Below, piece after piece: positions 19,310 to 28,493 of a stretch of DNA of 64,000 bases; within the stretch, counting starts at the first letter, position 1; each line of letters starts with the position of its first letter. The DNA is from Yersinia ruckeri ATCC 29473 (lineage in GTDB: Bacteria > Pseudomonadota > Gammaproteobacteria > Enterobacterales > Enterobacteriaceae), in assembly GCF_000754815.1 (NCBI RefSeq), contig NZ_KN150747.1, positions 1,581,908 to 1,645,907 of the forward strand, read 5' to 3'. Below the pieces are notes generated by a model, which was given only the letters and a program-made list of their open reading frames with translations, had not been told where the DNA came from and ran no database searches. The position numbers were made by a program, and so were the translations under genes.

Positions 19310-21422
19310 TATTCGCCGTTTGCATTGGTTCGGTTTGCCTTTGCTATTTGCGATCCCGACCGTTCAGGCTGAAACTGCACCACAGAGTGAAAAAACCAAG
19401 ATGGTGGTGATAGGCCAGACCAATGAGGAAGAATCGCAAAGTTACCAACCGACCAGTTCCGTCACAGGGACTCGCACCTCAACCAACTTGCTGAATGTGC
19501 CTCAGGCCATCAATGTTGTTCCTCCGCAGGTGTTGCGTGATCAGGCGGTCAGAAACATTGATGAAGCTTTGTATAACGTCAGTGGTATTACCCAATCCAA
19601 TACCTTGGGTGGGACGCAAGATGCATTGATGAAGCGTGGTTTTGGCGATAACCGGGATGGTTCCATTTTGCGCGACGGTGTACGTTCGGCGCAGGCTCGT
19701 AATTTTACCCCGACAACGGAACGTATCGAGGTGCTGAAAGGCCCTGCTTCAATGCTGTACGGCATGGGAGAACCGGGGGGCGTCATTAACGTTATTACTA
19801 AGAAACCGCAATTAGTACAGCGTAACCATATCGAAGGCTGGGGTAGCAGTTTTAATGGTGGCGGTGGGCAACTGGATGTGACTGGGCCGATTGGGCAATC
19901 CGGTTTTGCCTATCGCATGATTGTTGATCATGATGAAACCGATTATTGGCGTAATTTTGGCCGTAATCGGCAAACGGTCATTGCGCCATCATTGATGTGG
20001 TTTGGTGATACCACCACGGTTCGTTTGGCTTATGAACATATGGAGTACCTGACGCCTTTTGACCGCGGTACTATTATCGATAGTCGCACAGGTAAACCGG
20101 TGGATACGCCACGAAAACGTCGTTTTGATGAGCCTTTTAATGCGACTCGTGGCGATCAAGATAACATCACGCTACACATTGATCAGGAGCTGAATGACGA
20201 TTGGAAAAGCGCGCTGACTTACGCATATAACCGTAATCGCTATAGTGATAATCAGGCGCGAGCCTTGACTCTGAACCCAGAGAGCGGCGTGCTGACTCGC
20301 AAGGCTGATGCAACCGCCAGCGCTGTAAGTCGCGCTCAGGCGGTGCAAGCAACATTACAGGGTGATTTGACATGGGGCAGCATCGGGCATCAAGTGTTGG
20401 TTGGTTTTGACTATGAAGACAACCGCACATATCGCGGTGATATGATTCGCGGAAAGAAAAATTCAGATTTTAATATCTATGATCCTGTTTATGATTTGAT
20501 GCCACCTTCAACTTTGGTCAGTGCCAAAGACAGTGACCAGCGGGAAAATCTCAAAAGCTACGGCTGGTTTGTTCAGGATGCTATTGAGTTAGGTGATCAT
20601 TGGGTGTTCCTGGCGGGATTGCGATACGACAGTTTTGATGTTTTTGCCGGCAAAGGTCGTCCTTTTGTCACCAATACCAACAGTTCTGATAGCAAATTGA
20701 TTCCACGAACGGGTGTGGTATACAAATTGACACCCGAAGTATCACTGTATGGTAGCTATAGTGAATCCTTTAAACCTAATTCCTCCATTGCGACACAAAT
20801 CAGCGAATTGCCACCGGAACAGGGGCAATCTTGGGAACTGGGCAGCAAAGTTGAAATCAGTAATGGCGTCACTGGGACGTTGGCACTGTTTGATATCACC
20901 AAACGTAATGTGATGGTGAGTGAGCTGGTGGGAACTGAAACGGTTACCCGAACTGCCGGGCGTGTGCGTTCACAGGGCGTTGAACTGGATGTTGCCGGGC
21001 AACTGACTGACAGCGTTAGCGCCATTACCTCTTATGCTTATATTGATGCGCGGGTGACGGAAGATCCAGTGAATACGGGGAATCGGATGGCTAACGTTGC
21101 GCGTAACAGTGCATCTTTATTTTTAACCAAAGCAATGGGTTCTACCGGATGGCATGGTGGAGATGATTTACGCTTTGGCGGCGGCATGCGCTATGTCGGA
21201 AAACGAGCTGGAGATGCGGCAAACAGTTTTACGCTGGATGATTACACCGTTGCCGATGCTTTTATTGCCTATACTTTGCCCATTCAGAATTATCGGGTGA
21301 AATGGCAACTTAACGTCAAGAATTTGTTTGATAAGACTTATTATCCTTCTAGCGGCAATAGTTATCGGGTCGCGATTGGTGAACCTCGACAATTTGTACT
21401 GAGGGCTAACGTCGACTTCTGA
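19296..21422 (+). CDS. TonB-dependent siderophore receptor
   Basis: A 708-residue outer-membrane receptor. It has a signal peptide (to about residue 25, VQA), a candidate TonB box MVVIGQT, a plug domain with IDEALYNVSGI and a LKGPASMLYG-type segment, then a beta-barrel ending in an aromatic residue (F708). It belongs to the FhuA/FoxA-like ferric-hydroxamate-type receptors; the exact siderophore cannot be read from sequence. It overlaps the upstream binding protein by 14 bases and shares its Fur-controlled promoter. Confidence 0.93.
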   Translation: MKIINIRRLHWFGLPLLFAIPTVQAETAPQSEKTKMVVIGQTNEEESQSYQPTSSVTGTRTSTNLLNVPQAINVVPPQVLRDQAVRNIDEALYNVSGITQSNTLGGTQDALMKRGFGDNRDGSILRDGVRSAQARNFTPTTERIEVLKGPASMLYGMGEPGGVINVITKKPQLVQRNHIEGWGSSFNGGGGQLDVTGPIGQSGFAYRMIVDHDETDYWRNFGRNRQTVIAPSLMWFGDTTTVRLAYEHMEYLTPFDRGTIIDSRTGKPVDTPRKRRFDEPFNATRGDQDNITLHIDQELNDDWKSALTYAYNRNRYSDNQARALTLNPESGVLTRKADATASAVSRAQAVQATLQGDLTWGSIGHQVLVGFDYEDNRTYRGDMIRGKKNSDFNIYDPVYDLMPPSTLVSAKDSDQRENLKSYGWFVQDAIELGDHWVFLAGLRYDSFDVFAGKGRPFVTNTNSSDSKLIPRTGVVYKLTPEVSLYGSYSESFKPNSSIATQISELPPEQGQSWELGSKVEISNGVTGTLALFDITKRNVMVSELVGTETVTRTAGRVRSQGVELDVAGQLTDSVSAITSYAYIDARVTEDPVNTGNRMANVARNSASLFLTKAMGSTGWHGGDDLRFGGGMRYVGKRAGDAANSFTLDDYTVADAFIAYTLPIQNYRVKWQLNVKNLFDKTYYPSSGNSYRVAIGEPRQFVLRANVDF

Positions 21423-21465
21423 TGCCGGATATTCCTGAATTGTCACTGAGGGCAATCATAGGTTG

Positions 21466-21483
21466 TGTGTCATATATTTTACA
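21466..21483 (+). promoter_or_regulatory. Candidate TyrR box upstream of aroL
   Basis: TGTGTC-N6-TTTACA has one perfect and one weak half of the TyrR consensus TGTAAA-N6-TTTACA. It lies 163 bases before aroL, which is TyrR-controlled in E. coli. One site only, so tentative. Confidence 0.3.
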
Positions 21484-21645
21484 ATCCCGTAAAGTTTGCA
21501 CTACTCCCAATTACAGGTATGATTCGCATTGGCTGACCGATGGTCAGCAATGATGACTTTTACAGGACCGGTCAACGCAATAATGATCGGTTTTTTAATG
21601 CAAGAATCTTATCCAGAGAATTTGATGCAAAAGGACGCTCAGGCA

Positions 21646-22170
21646 ATGACTCAAACTATCTTTATGGTAGGTGCGCGTGGTGCAGGTAAAACAACGATAG
21701 GGAATGCGTTGGCACAGGCGTTGGGATATCGATTTATCGACACAGATTCATTTATGCAGCAAACCAGTTTACTTACCGTTGCTGAAATAGTAGCCAGAGA
21801 AGGCTGGAGTGGTTTTCGCCGCAGAGAAAGCCTTGCGCTGCAAACGGTTACATCGCCTGAAACGGTGGTAGCAACGGGGGGTGGAGCGGTGTTGTCAGCC
21901 GATAACCGAGCTTTTATGCGCCGTCACGGTCTTGTGATCTATCTGCGTGCATCGGCTGATATATTGGCCGAGCGGCTGGCGGAAGAGCCGGAGGATGCGC
22001 AACGTCCAAGTTTGACTGGTAAACCTATTGTCGAAGAAATGCAGGATGTATTGGCCGTTCGGGAAACGATGTACCAAGACGTCGCCCATTATGTTATTGA
22101 TGCCAGCCGTGATCCGCAGTGGGTGGTTGAACAAATTCAGTCATTATTGCTTGATGCCATCGTGAAATAA
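21646..22170 (+). CDS. aroL: Shikimate kinase II
   Basis: A 174-residue enzyme, the same length as E. coli AroL, which phosphorylates shikimate in the aromatic amino acid pathway. The Walker A motif GARGAGKT is at residues 9-16, TDS follows the second strand, and VATGGGAVL and RPSLTGKP are family motifs. ATG 21646 gives the standard N-terminus MTQTIFMVG; the frame is open upstream but that extension is not conserved in the family. AAGGA lies 11 bases before the start. aroL is separated from aroM here by four genes. Confidence 0.95.
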   Translation: MTQTIFMVGARGAGKTTIGNALAQALGYRFIDTDSFMQQTSLLTVAEIVAREGWSGFRRRESLALQTVTSPETVVATGGGAVLSADNRAFMRRHGLVIYLRASADILAERLAEEPEDAQRPSLTGKPIVEEMQDVLAVRETMYQDVAHYVIDASRDPQWVVEQIQSLLLDAIVK

Positions 22171-22384
22171 TCGGCTATGCACTTGGTAGGACAAAGTATT
22201 TTTGCTGCGGATGAAAAAATAGTACGACGCATGGGGTTGGGTTTGAAAGGGGCCGGATCCTTTGCGTCATTTTATCGGGAATTCGTTGCTGATACGATAT
22301 AGTAAGCGTAAAGTTATCACCTACGTAATAATTTCGGCGCAAACCTTTTGTTTGCGTACATCGGATGCCATTAAGGCGAGGCTG

Positions 22385-22501
22385 ATGAAACATCTCAAGT
22401 GGTACCTCCATCGACACCGCAATTTTATGCCAGCGTTCTGGTCAATATTGATTGTGCTATTCGAAACATCACTGGCATTGTATATTCTACGGAATCTCTA
22501 A
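22385..22501 (+). CDS. Candidate 38-residue membrane peptide
   Basis: A short frame encodes a basic N-terminus (lysine, histidine and arginine rich, residues 2-13) followed by one hydrophobic helix (about residues 17-36). AAGG sits 8 bases before the ATG, and a hairpin (22515-22533) follows the stop by 13 bases, the layout expected of a real small gene. I do not recognise a homologue. A longer in-frame extension to 22262 lacks these features. It could be a small regulatory membrane protein or a chance frame. Confidence 0.4.
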   Translation: MKHLKWYLHRHRNFMPAFWSILIVLFETSLALYILRNL

Positions 22502-22809
22502 ACCTGAGTTTATGCCTTCAGCTTATCTGAAGGTATTATTGATGGTCTCTCACTTTGTTGCTGCATAAAATTGATTACTCTTTTATATTTCACATGAGGA
22601 ATATATTTTATTTCTTTTATTTTCTTTTCTTTATTTTGGTATGCATTGATTGGTTCTCTTTTGTTATTATCTTTGTGTTTTTTTATGGGAGTTGATATTT
22701 AATCTGTCATGTGAATCTTAAAATAAAAACTTGACGCTAAAAGCAAAGGGAATTATTTTTAATTTATCCCTTGGCAGAAACCTGGTTCCATATAGTGAAA
22801 CTAATAACA
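22502..22809 (+). other. AT-rich intergenic region before the IclR gene
   Basis: A very AT-rich stretch of about 300 bases with a hairpin at 22515-22533 (7-bp stem) and no credible coding sequence. It probably carries the promoter of the IclR-family regulator. Confidence 0.5.
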
Positions 22810-23580
22810 ATGAGCACATTAGGAAATGCCTCCTCAGTATTAAAGTTATTTGCTAAACAAAATATTATGCATTCCCATCCTGGAATTTCATTCAGTGATG
22901 TTATTAATCAGTTATGTTTGGCGAAAAGCACTACGTCACGTTTATTAATGGCGATGGAGTCAGAGGGATTATTAGAGCGAGATCCTGATACCAAGTTATA
23001 TCATATTGGTCGATTATTATTGTCGATTTCAATTCAGTATCTCTCCACGCCGTTGGTTGATATGGCTGCATCAATGATGATTCGATTAAGTCAGACGACT
23101 CGTTGTACAGGCTATATTTCTGCTCTGGATGGGCGGGAAATTATGGTGCTGAGAATGTTTTACGGGCAGCAGTTTTTACCCGTGGTAACACCTGTAGGAA
23201 CTCGTTCTCCAGCCAACGAAACAGCAGTTGGCCGCGCTATTCTGTCACGCCAAAATGATAGTGAGGTGCGTGAATGTTTTAGCGGTCATTATCGAGCGGG
23301 TTCACCAAACTCACCACAGAGTTTAGATGCATTATTGGCGGCGCTGGCACTCGCTCGCCAGTCGGGCTGGACATTCGCACGTAATGAAACCTTGCAAGGT
23401 GTTAGCTCCATTGCCACCAGTGTGACAAACAAACATTGCAGCGAAACCATTGGGCTATGCCTATCTTTTTCCAGTCGCGATGAAAAACCATTTTATCAAG
23501 ATGAACATGTCGAAGCATTAATATCAATGACAAGGTTGTTAGCCGAAAAGTTGGACGATGATTATTGGTTGGGGAAATAA
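22810..23580 (+). CDS. IclR-family transcriptional regulator
   Basis: A 256-residue regulator with an N-terminal winged helix-turn-helix (about residues 4-65, including LAKSTTSRLLMAMESEGLL) and a C-terminal IclR effector domain with YISALDGREIMVLR and ANETAVGRAIL segments. IclR proteins usually sense a small catabolic ligand and control an adjacent operon. It lies directly upstream of the OPT transporter, DUF1177 and aroM genes on the same strand, so it is their likely local regulator. ATG 22810 gives the normal domain start; a weak TTG upstream is less likely. Confidence 0.88.
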   Translation: MSTLGNASSVLKLFAKQNIMHSHPGISFSDVINQLCLAKSTTSRLLMAMESEGLLERDPDTKLYHIGRLLLSISIQYLSTPLVDMAASMMIRLSQTTRCTGYISALDGREIMVLRMFYGQQFLPVVTPVGTRSPANETAVGRAILSRQNDSEVRECFSGHYRAGSPNSPQSLDALLAALALARQSGWTFARNETLQGVSSIATSVTNKHCSETIGLCLSFSSRDEKPFYQDEHVEALISMTRLLAEKLDDDYWLGK

Positions 23581-23715
23581 TATCCATTAATTTATCGCTT
23601 TAATTTTTATTGATTACTTTTATTAAGATTATATATTTTATTCTACTGTGATGGTTGCTGCCAAGTGAAGGTTTAAACACGAAAACGATAATAACTTTGG
23701 CATTTTAAAATACAT

Positions 23716-23766
23716 GCTTAATTTAAGTATCAGGAGGGAGTTTTATTTTTTTATTTCAAATTAAGC
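23716..23766 (+). promoter_or_regulatory. Inverted repeat upstream of the OPT transporter, candidate operator
   Basis: GCTTAATTT (23716-23724) recurs as its exact complement AAATTAAGC (23758-23766), and the first arm is part of a local dyad CTTAA-T-TTAAG. It lies 31 bases before the transporter start. An operator for the adjacent IclR protein is a guess from position. Confidence 0.3.
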
Positions 23767-23796
23767 GCCGACACCAGCGGAACTTAGGGAGAGAAA

Positions 23797-25365
23797 ATGC
23801 AGAAGAAATTAGGAAGTCAATGGAGTGATATTAGCACGATTGTCGTGATGATATTTCTCTCCATTGTGGGGGCTATTATTGGCCTTCAATTGATAACAAC
23901 TTTAGGTGTAACGCCAAACACGTCAATAATCGGTGCGTTATTTGCCATATTATTGGCCAGAATTCCAATCCGTTTTTTCCAACATTATCGTTCCATCCAT
24001 ACACAAAATTTGGCACAAACCGTGATTTCATCGGCTACTTTTGGGGCGGCCAATAGCATTCTATTACCGATTGCTGTTCCTTACGCAATGGGGCAACCAC
24101 AGCTCATTCTGCCGATGTTTATCGGTGTTTCTGCCGCAATGTTGCTTGATGCTTACCTACTTTATCGTTTATTCGATACCAAAATATTCCCCGCACAAAA
24201 TGCTTGGCCACCGGGGGTCGCTACAGCAGAGGCGATAACCGCTGGCGATAAAGGAGGACGACAGGCTTGGCTACTGGCGGCTGGGGTGACTATCGGCACC
24301 GTTGGTGCCGTGTTGAAAATCCCGATGGCGGCTTTGGGCGCAGCGCTTATTGGTAATATCTGGGCGCTAAGCATGTTTGGCATAGGGCTATTGCTGCGTG
24401 GTTATTCCGAACCGGTTGTTGGTATTGATATTAATGCCCATTTTATTCCCCACGGCATGATGGTTGGTGCGGGATTAGTAGCATTGATTCAGGTTGTTCA
24501 GGTGATTCGTACCAAGACAGCCGTTGATAAACAGCAACGATACACTCAACCGACCACCGAAGTCAGTAAAGCTCTTGGATTGGGTTCCGTTGGCTATGTG
24601 GTGATTGCCACTTTATTGGCATTGGCTGGGGGGCTATACAGCGAGATGTCTATCAGCATGTTGATAGCGTTTGTTTTTTATGCCGCATTTGCCGCATTCA
24701 TTCATGAATTAATCGTCGGTATTGCAGCCATGCACTCGGGGTGGTTTCCGGCTTTTGCTGTCGCGCTGATTACTCTAATGATTGGCATCTTTATCGGTTT
24801 CCCGCCGCTGGCACTGTGTATTTTGACAGGTTTCACTGCGGCGACTGGACCTGCTTTTGCCGATCTGGGTTTTGATTTGAAAGCCGGATTTATTCTGCGT
24901 GGTTACGGTGAAGATTTGAAACAAGAGTTACTAGGGCGGCGGATTCAATTATTTACCGCGTTGGTGGCTTTTGCCGTGGCTATTCCCATTGTGTGGTTCG
25001 CCCATACCAGTTACTTCGCTCAGAATTTACTCCCGCCGGTTGCCTGGGTTTATGCCAAAACTATCGAGGCAGGCTCACAGACCAGTATTGCCCTTAGTCT
25101 ACTGATATGGGCGATTCCTGGTGCCATTATCCAATGGGTCGGTGGCCCGCAACGGCAGATTGGCGTGCTGTTATCTACCGGGCTATTAATCAACAATCCG
25201 ATCGCCGGGTGGGTGGTTTTGACGGGGATTGCCCTGCGCATATTGATTACCCGATGTTGGGGGGAAAAGGCTCGTTCACCCATGTTGATTGGTGCCGCAG
25301 GATTTATTGCGGGTGATGCGTTATACAGCTTTTTTACCTCCATCTTATCCGGCAAAGGAAAGTAG
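23797..25365 (+). CDS. OPT-family (oligopeptide/metal-chelate) transporter
   Basis: A 522-residue membrane protein with about 14 hydrophobic segments. The segment PPGVATAEAITAGDKGG resembles the FPEGxAxAExLxAGxxGG signature of bacterial OPT/YSL proteins, and PHGMMVGAGL fits the family's later conserved part. OPT carriers import small peptides or metal-ligand complexes by proton symport; the substrate here is unknown. A strong AGGGAGA precedes the ATG. It heads an apparent operon with DUF1177 (46 bases downstream) and aroM. Confidence 0.8.
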   Translation: MQKKLGSQWSDISTIVVMIFLSIVGAIIGLQLITTLGVTPNTSIIGALFAILLARIPIRFFQHYRSIHTQNLAQTVISSATFGAANSILLPIAVPYAMGQPQLILPMFIGVSAAMLLDAYLLYRLFDTKIFPAQNAWPPGVATAEAITAGDKGGRQAWLLAAGVTIGTVGAVLKIPMAALGAALIGNIWALSMFGIGLLLRGYSEPVVGIDINAHFIPHGMMVGAGLVALIQVVQVIRTKTAVDKQQRYTQPTTEVSKALGLGSVGYVVIATLLALAGGLYSEMSISMLIAFVFYAAFAAFIHELIVGIAAMHSGWFPAFAVALITLMIGIFIGFPPLALCILTGFTAATGPAFADLGFDLKAGFILRGYGEDLKQELLGRRIQLFTALVAFAVAIPIVWFAHTSYFAQNLLPPVAWVYAKTIEAGSQTSIALSLLIWAIPGAIIQWVGGPQRQIGVLLSTGLLINNPIAGWVVLTGIALRILITRCWGEKARSPMLIGAAGFIAGDALYSFFTSILSGKGK

Positions 25366-25411
25366 TAATAACCCAAGATTGGTTAAATCTTAATAATAAA
25401 AGGTGTCCCTG

Positions 25412-26365
25412 ATGAGCTTACAACAAACCTTACGTGTTTTTGAATTGATCGATAGTGGCCATGTTTGTGGCCAGGATGTGGTGGATTTGTTTGTTGATTT
25501 TCCGGGGGTTACAGCCAGCACGATCAGGGCTGAAGGACCAAATGGTGTTGCAGATTTGGTTCGGATAGACATAACGGGAAGTTCGGGAAAAATACAGGGG
25601 GGGCAAGCACCGACATTAGGCATTATCGGTCGCCTGGGAGGTATCGGTGCGCGGCCTGTGCGCATTGGTATGGTGTCTGATGCTGATGGCGCGATAACCG
25701 CCATTGCCAGCGCATTGAAACTGGCAGAAATGCGTTCTAAAGGAGATATTCTGCCCGGTGATGTGGCGATAACCACGCATATTTGCCCCCATGCTCCCAT
25801 TCGGGCACATGATCCCGTTGATTTTATGAGTTCCCCGATAGATCACATCACCATGAATAGTCACGAGGTGATGGTCGAAGCCGACGCGATTTTATCGATT
25901 GATACAACCAAAGGTAATCGCATCATTAATCATAACGGTTATGCACTATCACCGACGGTTAAACAAGGGTATATCCTGCGGGTATCGGAGGATTTACTGC
26001 GGATTATGGAGATTACCTGTGGGCATTATGCGGTGACTTTCCCGATTACCATACCGGATATCACTCCCTGCGGTAATGGTATCCACCATTTGAATAGTAT
26101 ATTACAACCCTCGACGGTAACGCATGCTCCAGTCGTTGGTGTGGCTATCTGCACCCAAAGCATGATTCCTGGTTGCGCTACAGGTGCCAGCCACGAGACG
26201 GATATCGCCAAGGCGGTTAAATTTACTGTTGAAGTTGCGAAAGAATTTGTCAGCGGAACCTGTCGATTTTATGACGAATCAGAATTTTCCCGCCTTCTCT
26301 CACTGTATGGTTCATTGGCGCATCTGCAGCAGCATAAACATGACCATACGGCAACGAGATTATGA
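25412..26365 (+). CDS. DUF1177 family protein
   Basis: A 317-residue soluble protein of the DUF1177 family, function not established. It is rich in conserved-looking polar stretches such as TTHICPHAPIRAHDP and SHEVMVEADAIL, and a glycine-rich IGRLGGIGARPVRIG segment. These His/Asp/Glu groups could bind a metal, which is inference only. The start is ATG 25412 with AAAAGG 8 bases before it; a GTG at 25403 falls inside that site. It overlaps aroM by 4 bases (ATGA), so the two are translationally coupled. Confidence 0.82.
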   Translation: MSLQQTLRVFELIDSGHVCGQDVVDLFVDFPGVTASTIRAEGPNGVADLVRIDITGSSGKIQGGQAPTLGIIGRLGGIGARPVRIGMVSDADGAITAIASALKLAEMRSKGDILPGDVAITTHICPHAPIRAHDPVDFMSSPIDHITMNSHEVMVEADAILSIDTTKGNRIINHNGYALSPTVKQGYILRVSEDLLRIMEITCGHYAVTFPITIPDITPCGNGIHHLNSILQPSTVTHAPVVGVAICTQSMIPGCATGASHETDIAKAVKFTVEVAKEFVSGTCRFYDESEFSRLLSLYGSLAHLQQHKHDHTATRL

Positions 26366-27039
26366 AGCCCTCTTTGGTTACATTGACCATTGGGCAGGCT
26401 CCGCGCCATGACATTATGCCGTTGATATCCCGCTATCTTCCGCTAGATAAAGTCAGCCACGTTGGGTTATTGGATGGATTAAATGCATTGCAGGTGACTG
26501 AACAGTATGGTGCCACGGACACTGATTCAGTGCTGGCTTCACGTTTAGCCGATGGGACTCCGGTTTTTCTGGCTGTATCGAAAGTCGAATGGGGATTACA
26601 GCATAAAATAGAGCAGCTTGAAGCCAAAGATTATCGATATATTCTGCTGCTTTGTACGGGTATTTTCCATCATTTGCAGACCCAGAAAGCATTATTGCTG
26701 ACACCGGACCGGATCATTCCTCCATTGATCGCAGCAATGGCTGGCGATCGCCGAGTTGGCATTGTTCTCCCGGTATCAACACAGCGTCAGCATCAGGTGA
26801 CCAAATGGACCATGCTTGCCAACCCACCTTGCATTGTCATAGTTAACCCTTATCAAGAGAATGTTCAATCGCTCGGAGTTGTTGCCAGCACTTTGCAAAA
26901 GCAAGGAGTGGAGATCGTCGTGTTGGATTGCATTGGTTATCGCTATCAGCATCGTGACTTTTTACAGGAAAAATTGATAAAACCCGTATTGCTATCAAAT
27001 GTGCTGATAGCAAAACTGGCTGCCGAACTGATTATGTAA
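26362..27039 (+). CDS. aroM: AroM family protein
   Basis: A 225-residue protein homologous along its length to E. coli AroM (same length): LTIGQAPRHDIMPL at the N-terminus, PPLIAAMAGDRRVGIVLPV in the middle, and VVLDCIGYRYQHRD then VLLSNVLIAKLAAEL at the end. AroM has no established biochemical role; the overall pattern resembles Asp/Glu racemase-like folds. In E. coli it lies near aroL and is TyrR-controlled; here it is the last gene of the OPT-DUF1177-AroM unit and ends before a strong terminator. Confidence 0.9.
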   Translation: MKPSLVTLTIGQAPRHDIMPLISRYLPLDKVSHVGLLDGLNALQVTEQYGATDTDSVLASRLADGTPVFLAVSKVEWGLQHKIEQLEAKDYRYILLLCTGIFHHLQTQKALLLTPDRIIPPLIAAMAGDRRVGIVLPVSTQRQHQVTKWTMLANPPCIVIVNPYQENVQSLGVVASTLQKQGVEIVVLDCIGYRYQHRDFLQEKLIKPVLLSNVLIAKLAAELIM

Positions 27040-27074
27040 TGCTGTGTTTAGATAATTATTCTGTTGTTATCGTC

Positions 27075-27101
27075 ACCGGGGCATTTGGCTCCGGTTTTTT
27101 T
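27075..27101 (+). terminator. Terminator after aroM
   Basis: An 8-bp GC-rich stem (27075-27082 with 27088-27095, one G-T pair) and a 5-base loop lead into seven T, closing the OPT-DUF1177-aroM unit. Confidence 0.85.
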
Positions 27102-27240
27102 GCATTATTTGTACGCTTTATCAACAACTGTTCCAGTGAATTAGCCAGTGATCTCATTTCGTCGTAATAATCAGTGACAGAATGATTGTTGTGACCCTAA
27201 TATAAAAACTCATCAATGATTAGGATGCGGGTGCCAAACT

Positions 27241-27528
27241 ATGCTGAAATTTAATGAGTATTTTACCGGAAAAGTGAAGTCCATCGGTTATGACAGTAGC
27301 AGCATTGGGCGCGCTAGCGTTGGGGTAATGGAGGAAGGGGAGTACACTTTCAGTACCGCTCAGCCAGAAGAAATGACCGTTATTACTGGCGCATTGAAAG
27401 TATTGATTCCGGGTTCACCTGACTGGCAGGTGTTTATGCCAGGAGAGACATTTTATATTCCCGCACAGAGCGAATTTAATCTGCAAGTTGCAGAAGCCTC
27501 GGCTTACTTGTGTAAATACCTCAGCTAA
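27241..27528 (+). CDS. ppnP: Pyrimidine/purine nucleoside phosphorylase PpnP
   Basis: A 95-residue single-domain cupin (formerly YaiE/DUF1255) that phosphorolyses several nucleosides to the base and ribose 1-phosphate. The N-terminal [19 protein letters not shown] and central [18 protein letters not shown] segments match E. coli PpnP nearly residue for residue. It lies between aroM and rdgC, as in E. coli, and is set apart by terminators or stem-loops on both sides. Confidence 0.95.
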   Translation: MLKFNEYFTGKVKSIGYDSSSIGRASVGVMEEGEYTFSTAQPEEMTVITGALKVLIPGSPDWQVFMPGETFYIPAQSEFNLQVAEASAYLCKYLS

Positions 27529-27536
27529 TCAAGATA

Positions 27537-27563
27537 TTGCCCTCTCCATGCCAGAGGGGGCAA
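27537..27563. terminator. Stem-loop between convergent ppnP and rdgC
   Basis: TTGCC-CTCT pairs with AGAG-GGCAA across an 8-base loop, with two extra G on one side. There is no T run on either strand; possibly a weak bidirectional terminator. Confidence 0.4.
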
Positions 27564-27581
27564 CATTATCCATGAGCCAAC

Positions 27582-28493
27582 TTAACGTTGAGCTTCGCCA
27601 CCCAGCGCCTCGATCAAATTTTTGATCAACGCGGCTAACTCACTGGTCATCAGAATAAAATCGGCATCAAAACGCTGTGCGAAATCGTCCCGATCAATAT
27701 CATCATTCTGTTCACGTAATGTGTCTGAGAATTTCAACCGTTTCAGCGAACCATCATCAGCCAATATCAATTGCACGCGTTCTTGCCAATCCAGCGCCAG
27801 TTTAGTCACCAGTTTGCCCGCCTCAATATGAACAGCAATTTCATCGCTAACTAATGCCTGTTTCTTACAGCGAATAACGCCGCCGTCTTCAAGAATGGCT
27901 TTCAGTTCAGCTTCGTCCATTAAGGTAAAACCTGCGGGTAAATCACCGGAGCGAACCCATTCGGTTAGCGTTAGCTCAATCGGATTTTCCAGCGTCAGTG
28001 GAACAACCGGTAATGAACCCAAACTCTTACGCAATAATGCCAGCGTATCTTCAGCACGTTTGGCGCTGGCGGCATCGACCATAATCAGGCCATTAACCGT
28101 ATCAATCCATAAATAGGTTTGGTTAAAACGGCTGAATGCCCGTGGCAGCAGGCTGTGCAGCACTTCGTCTTTCAGAGAGTCTTTTTCGGTTTTTTTTAGT
28201 TTACGGTGTTGCTCACCTTCCAGCCGCTCGATCTTGGCCTGTAATTCTTGCTTAATGACGGGTGAAGGCAGGATTTTTTCTTCTTTACGCGCACAGATAA
28301 CAATCTGACCATTAACGGTATGGGTTAATGCGTCGCTGTGTGAGCCCATCGGCGGTACCCAACCGGTTTTCGCCATATCCTGACTACCGCACGGGGTAAA
28401 AGAGAGGGCGCTTAACTGTTTTTCCATTTCATCCGCAGACAGTGAAACTTCCCGGCTCAAACGGTAAACCATTAAATTTTTAAACCACAGCAT
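27582..28493 (-). CDS. rdgC: Recombination-associated protein RdgC
   Basis: A 303-residue nucleoid-associated protein, the E. coli length. By family knowledge it forms a dimeric ring around DNA and limits RecA filament formation. The N-terminus [12 protein letters not shown] and the [13 protein letters not shown] segment are family hallmarks. It is transcribed away from mak across a ~340-base spacer, as in E. coli. Confidence 0.97.
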   Translation of the reverse strand: MLWFKNLMVYRLSREVSLSADEMEKQLSALSFTPCGSQDMAKTGWVPPMGSHSDALTHTVNGQIVICARKEEKILPSPVIKQELQAKIERLEGEQHRKLKKTEKDSLKDEVLHSLLPRAFSRFNQTYLWIDTVNGLIMVDAASAKRAEDTLALLRKSLGSLPVVPLTLENPIELTLTEWVRSGDLPAGFTLMDEAELKAILEDGGVIRCKKQALVSDEIAVHIEAGKLVTKLALDWQERVQLILADDGSLKRLKFSDTLREQNDDIDRDDFAQRFDADFILMTSELAALIKNLIEALGGEAQR

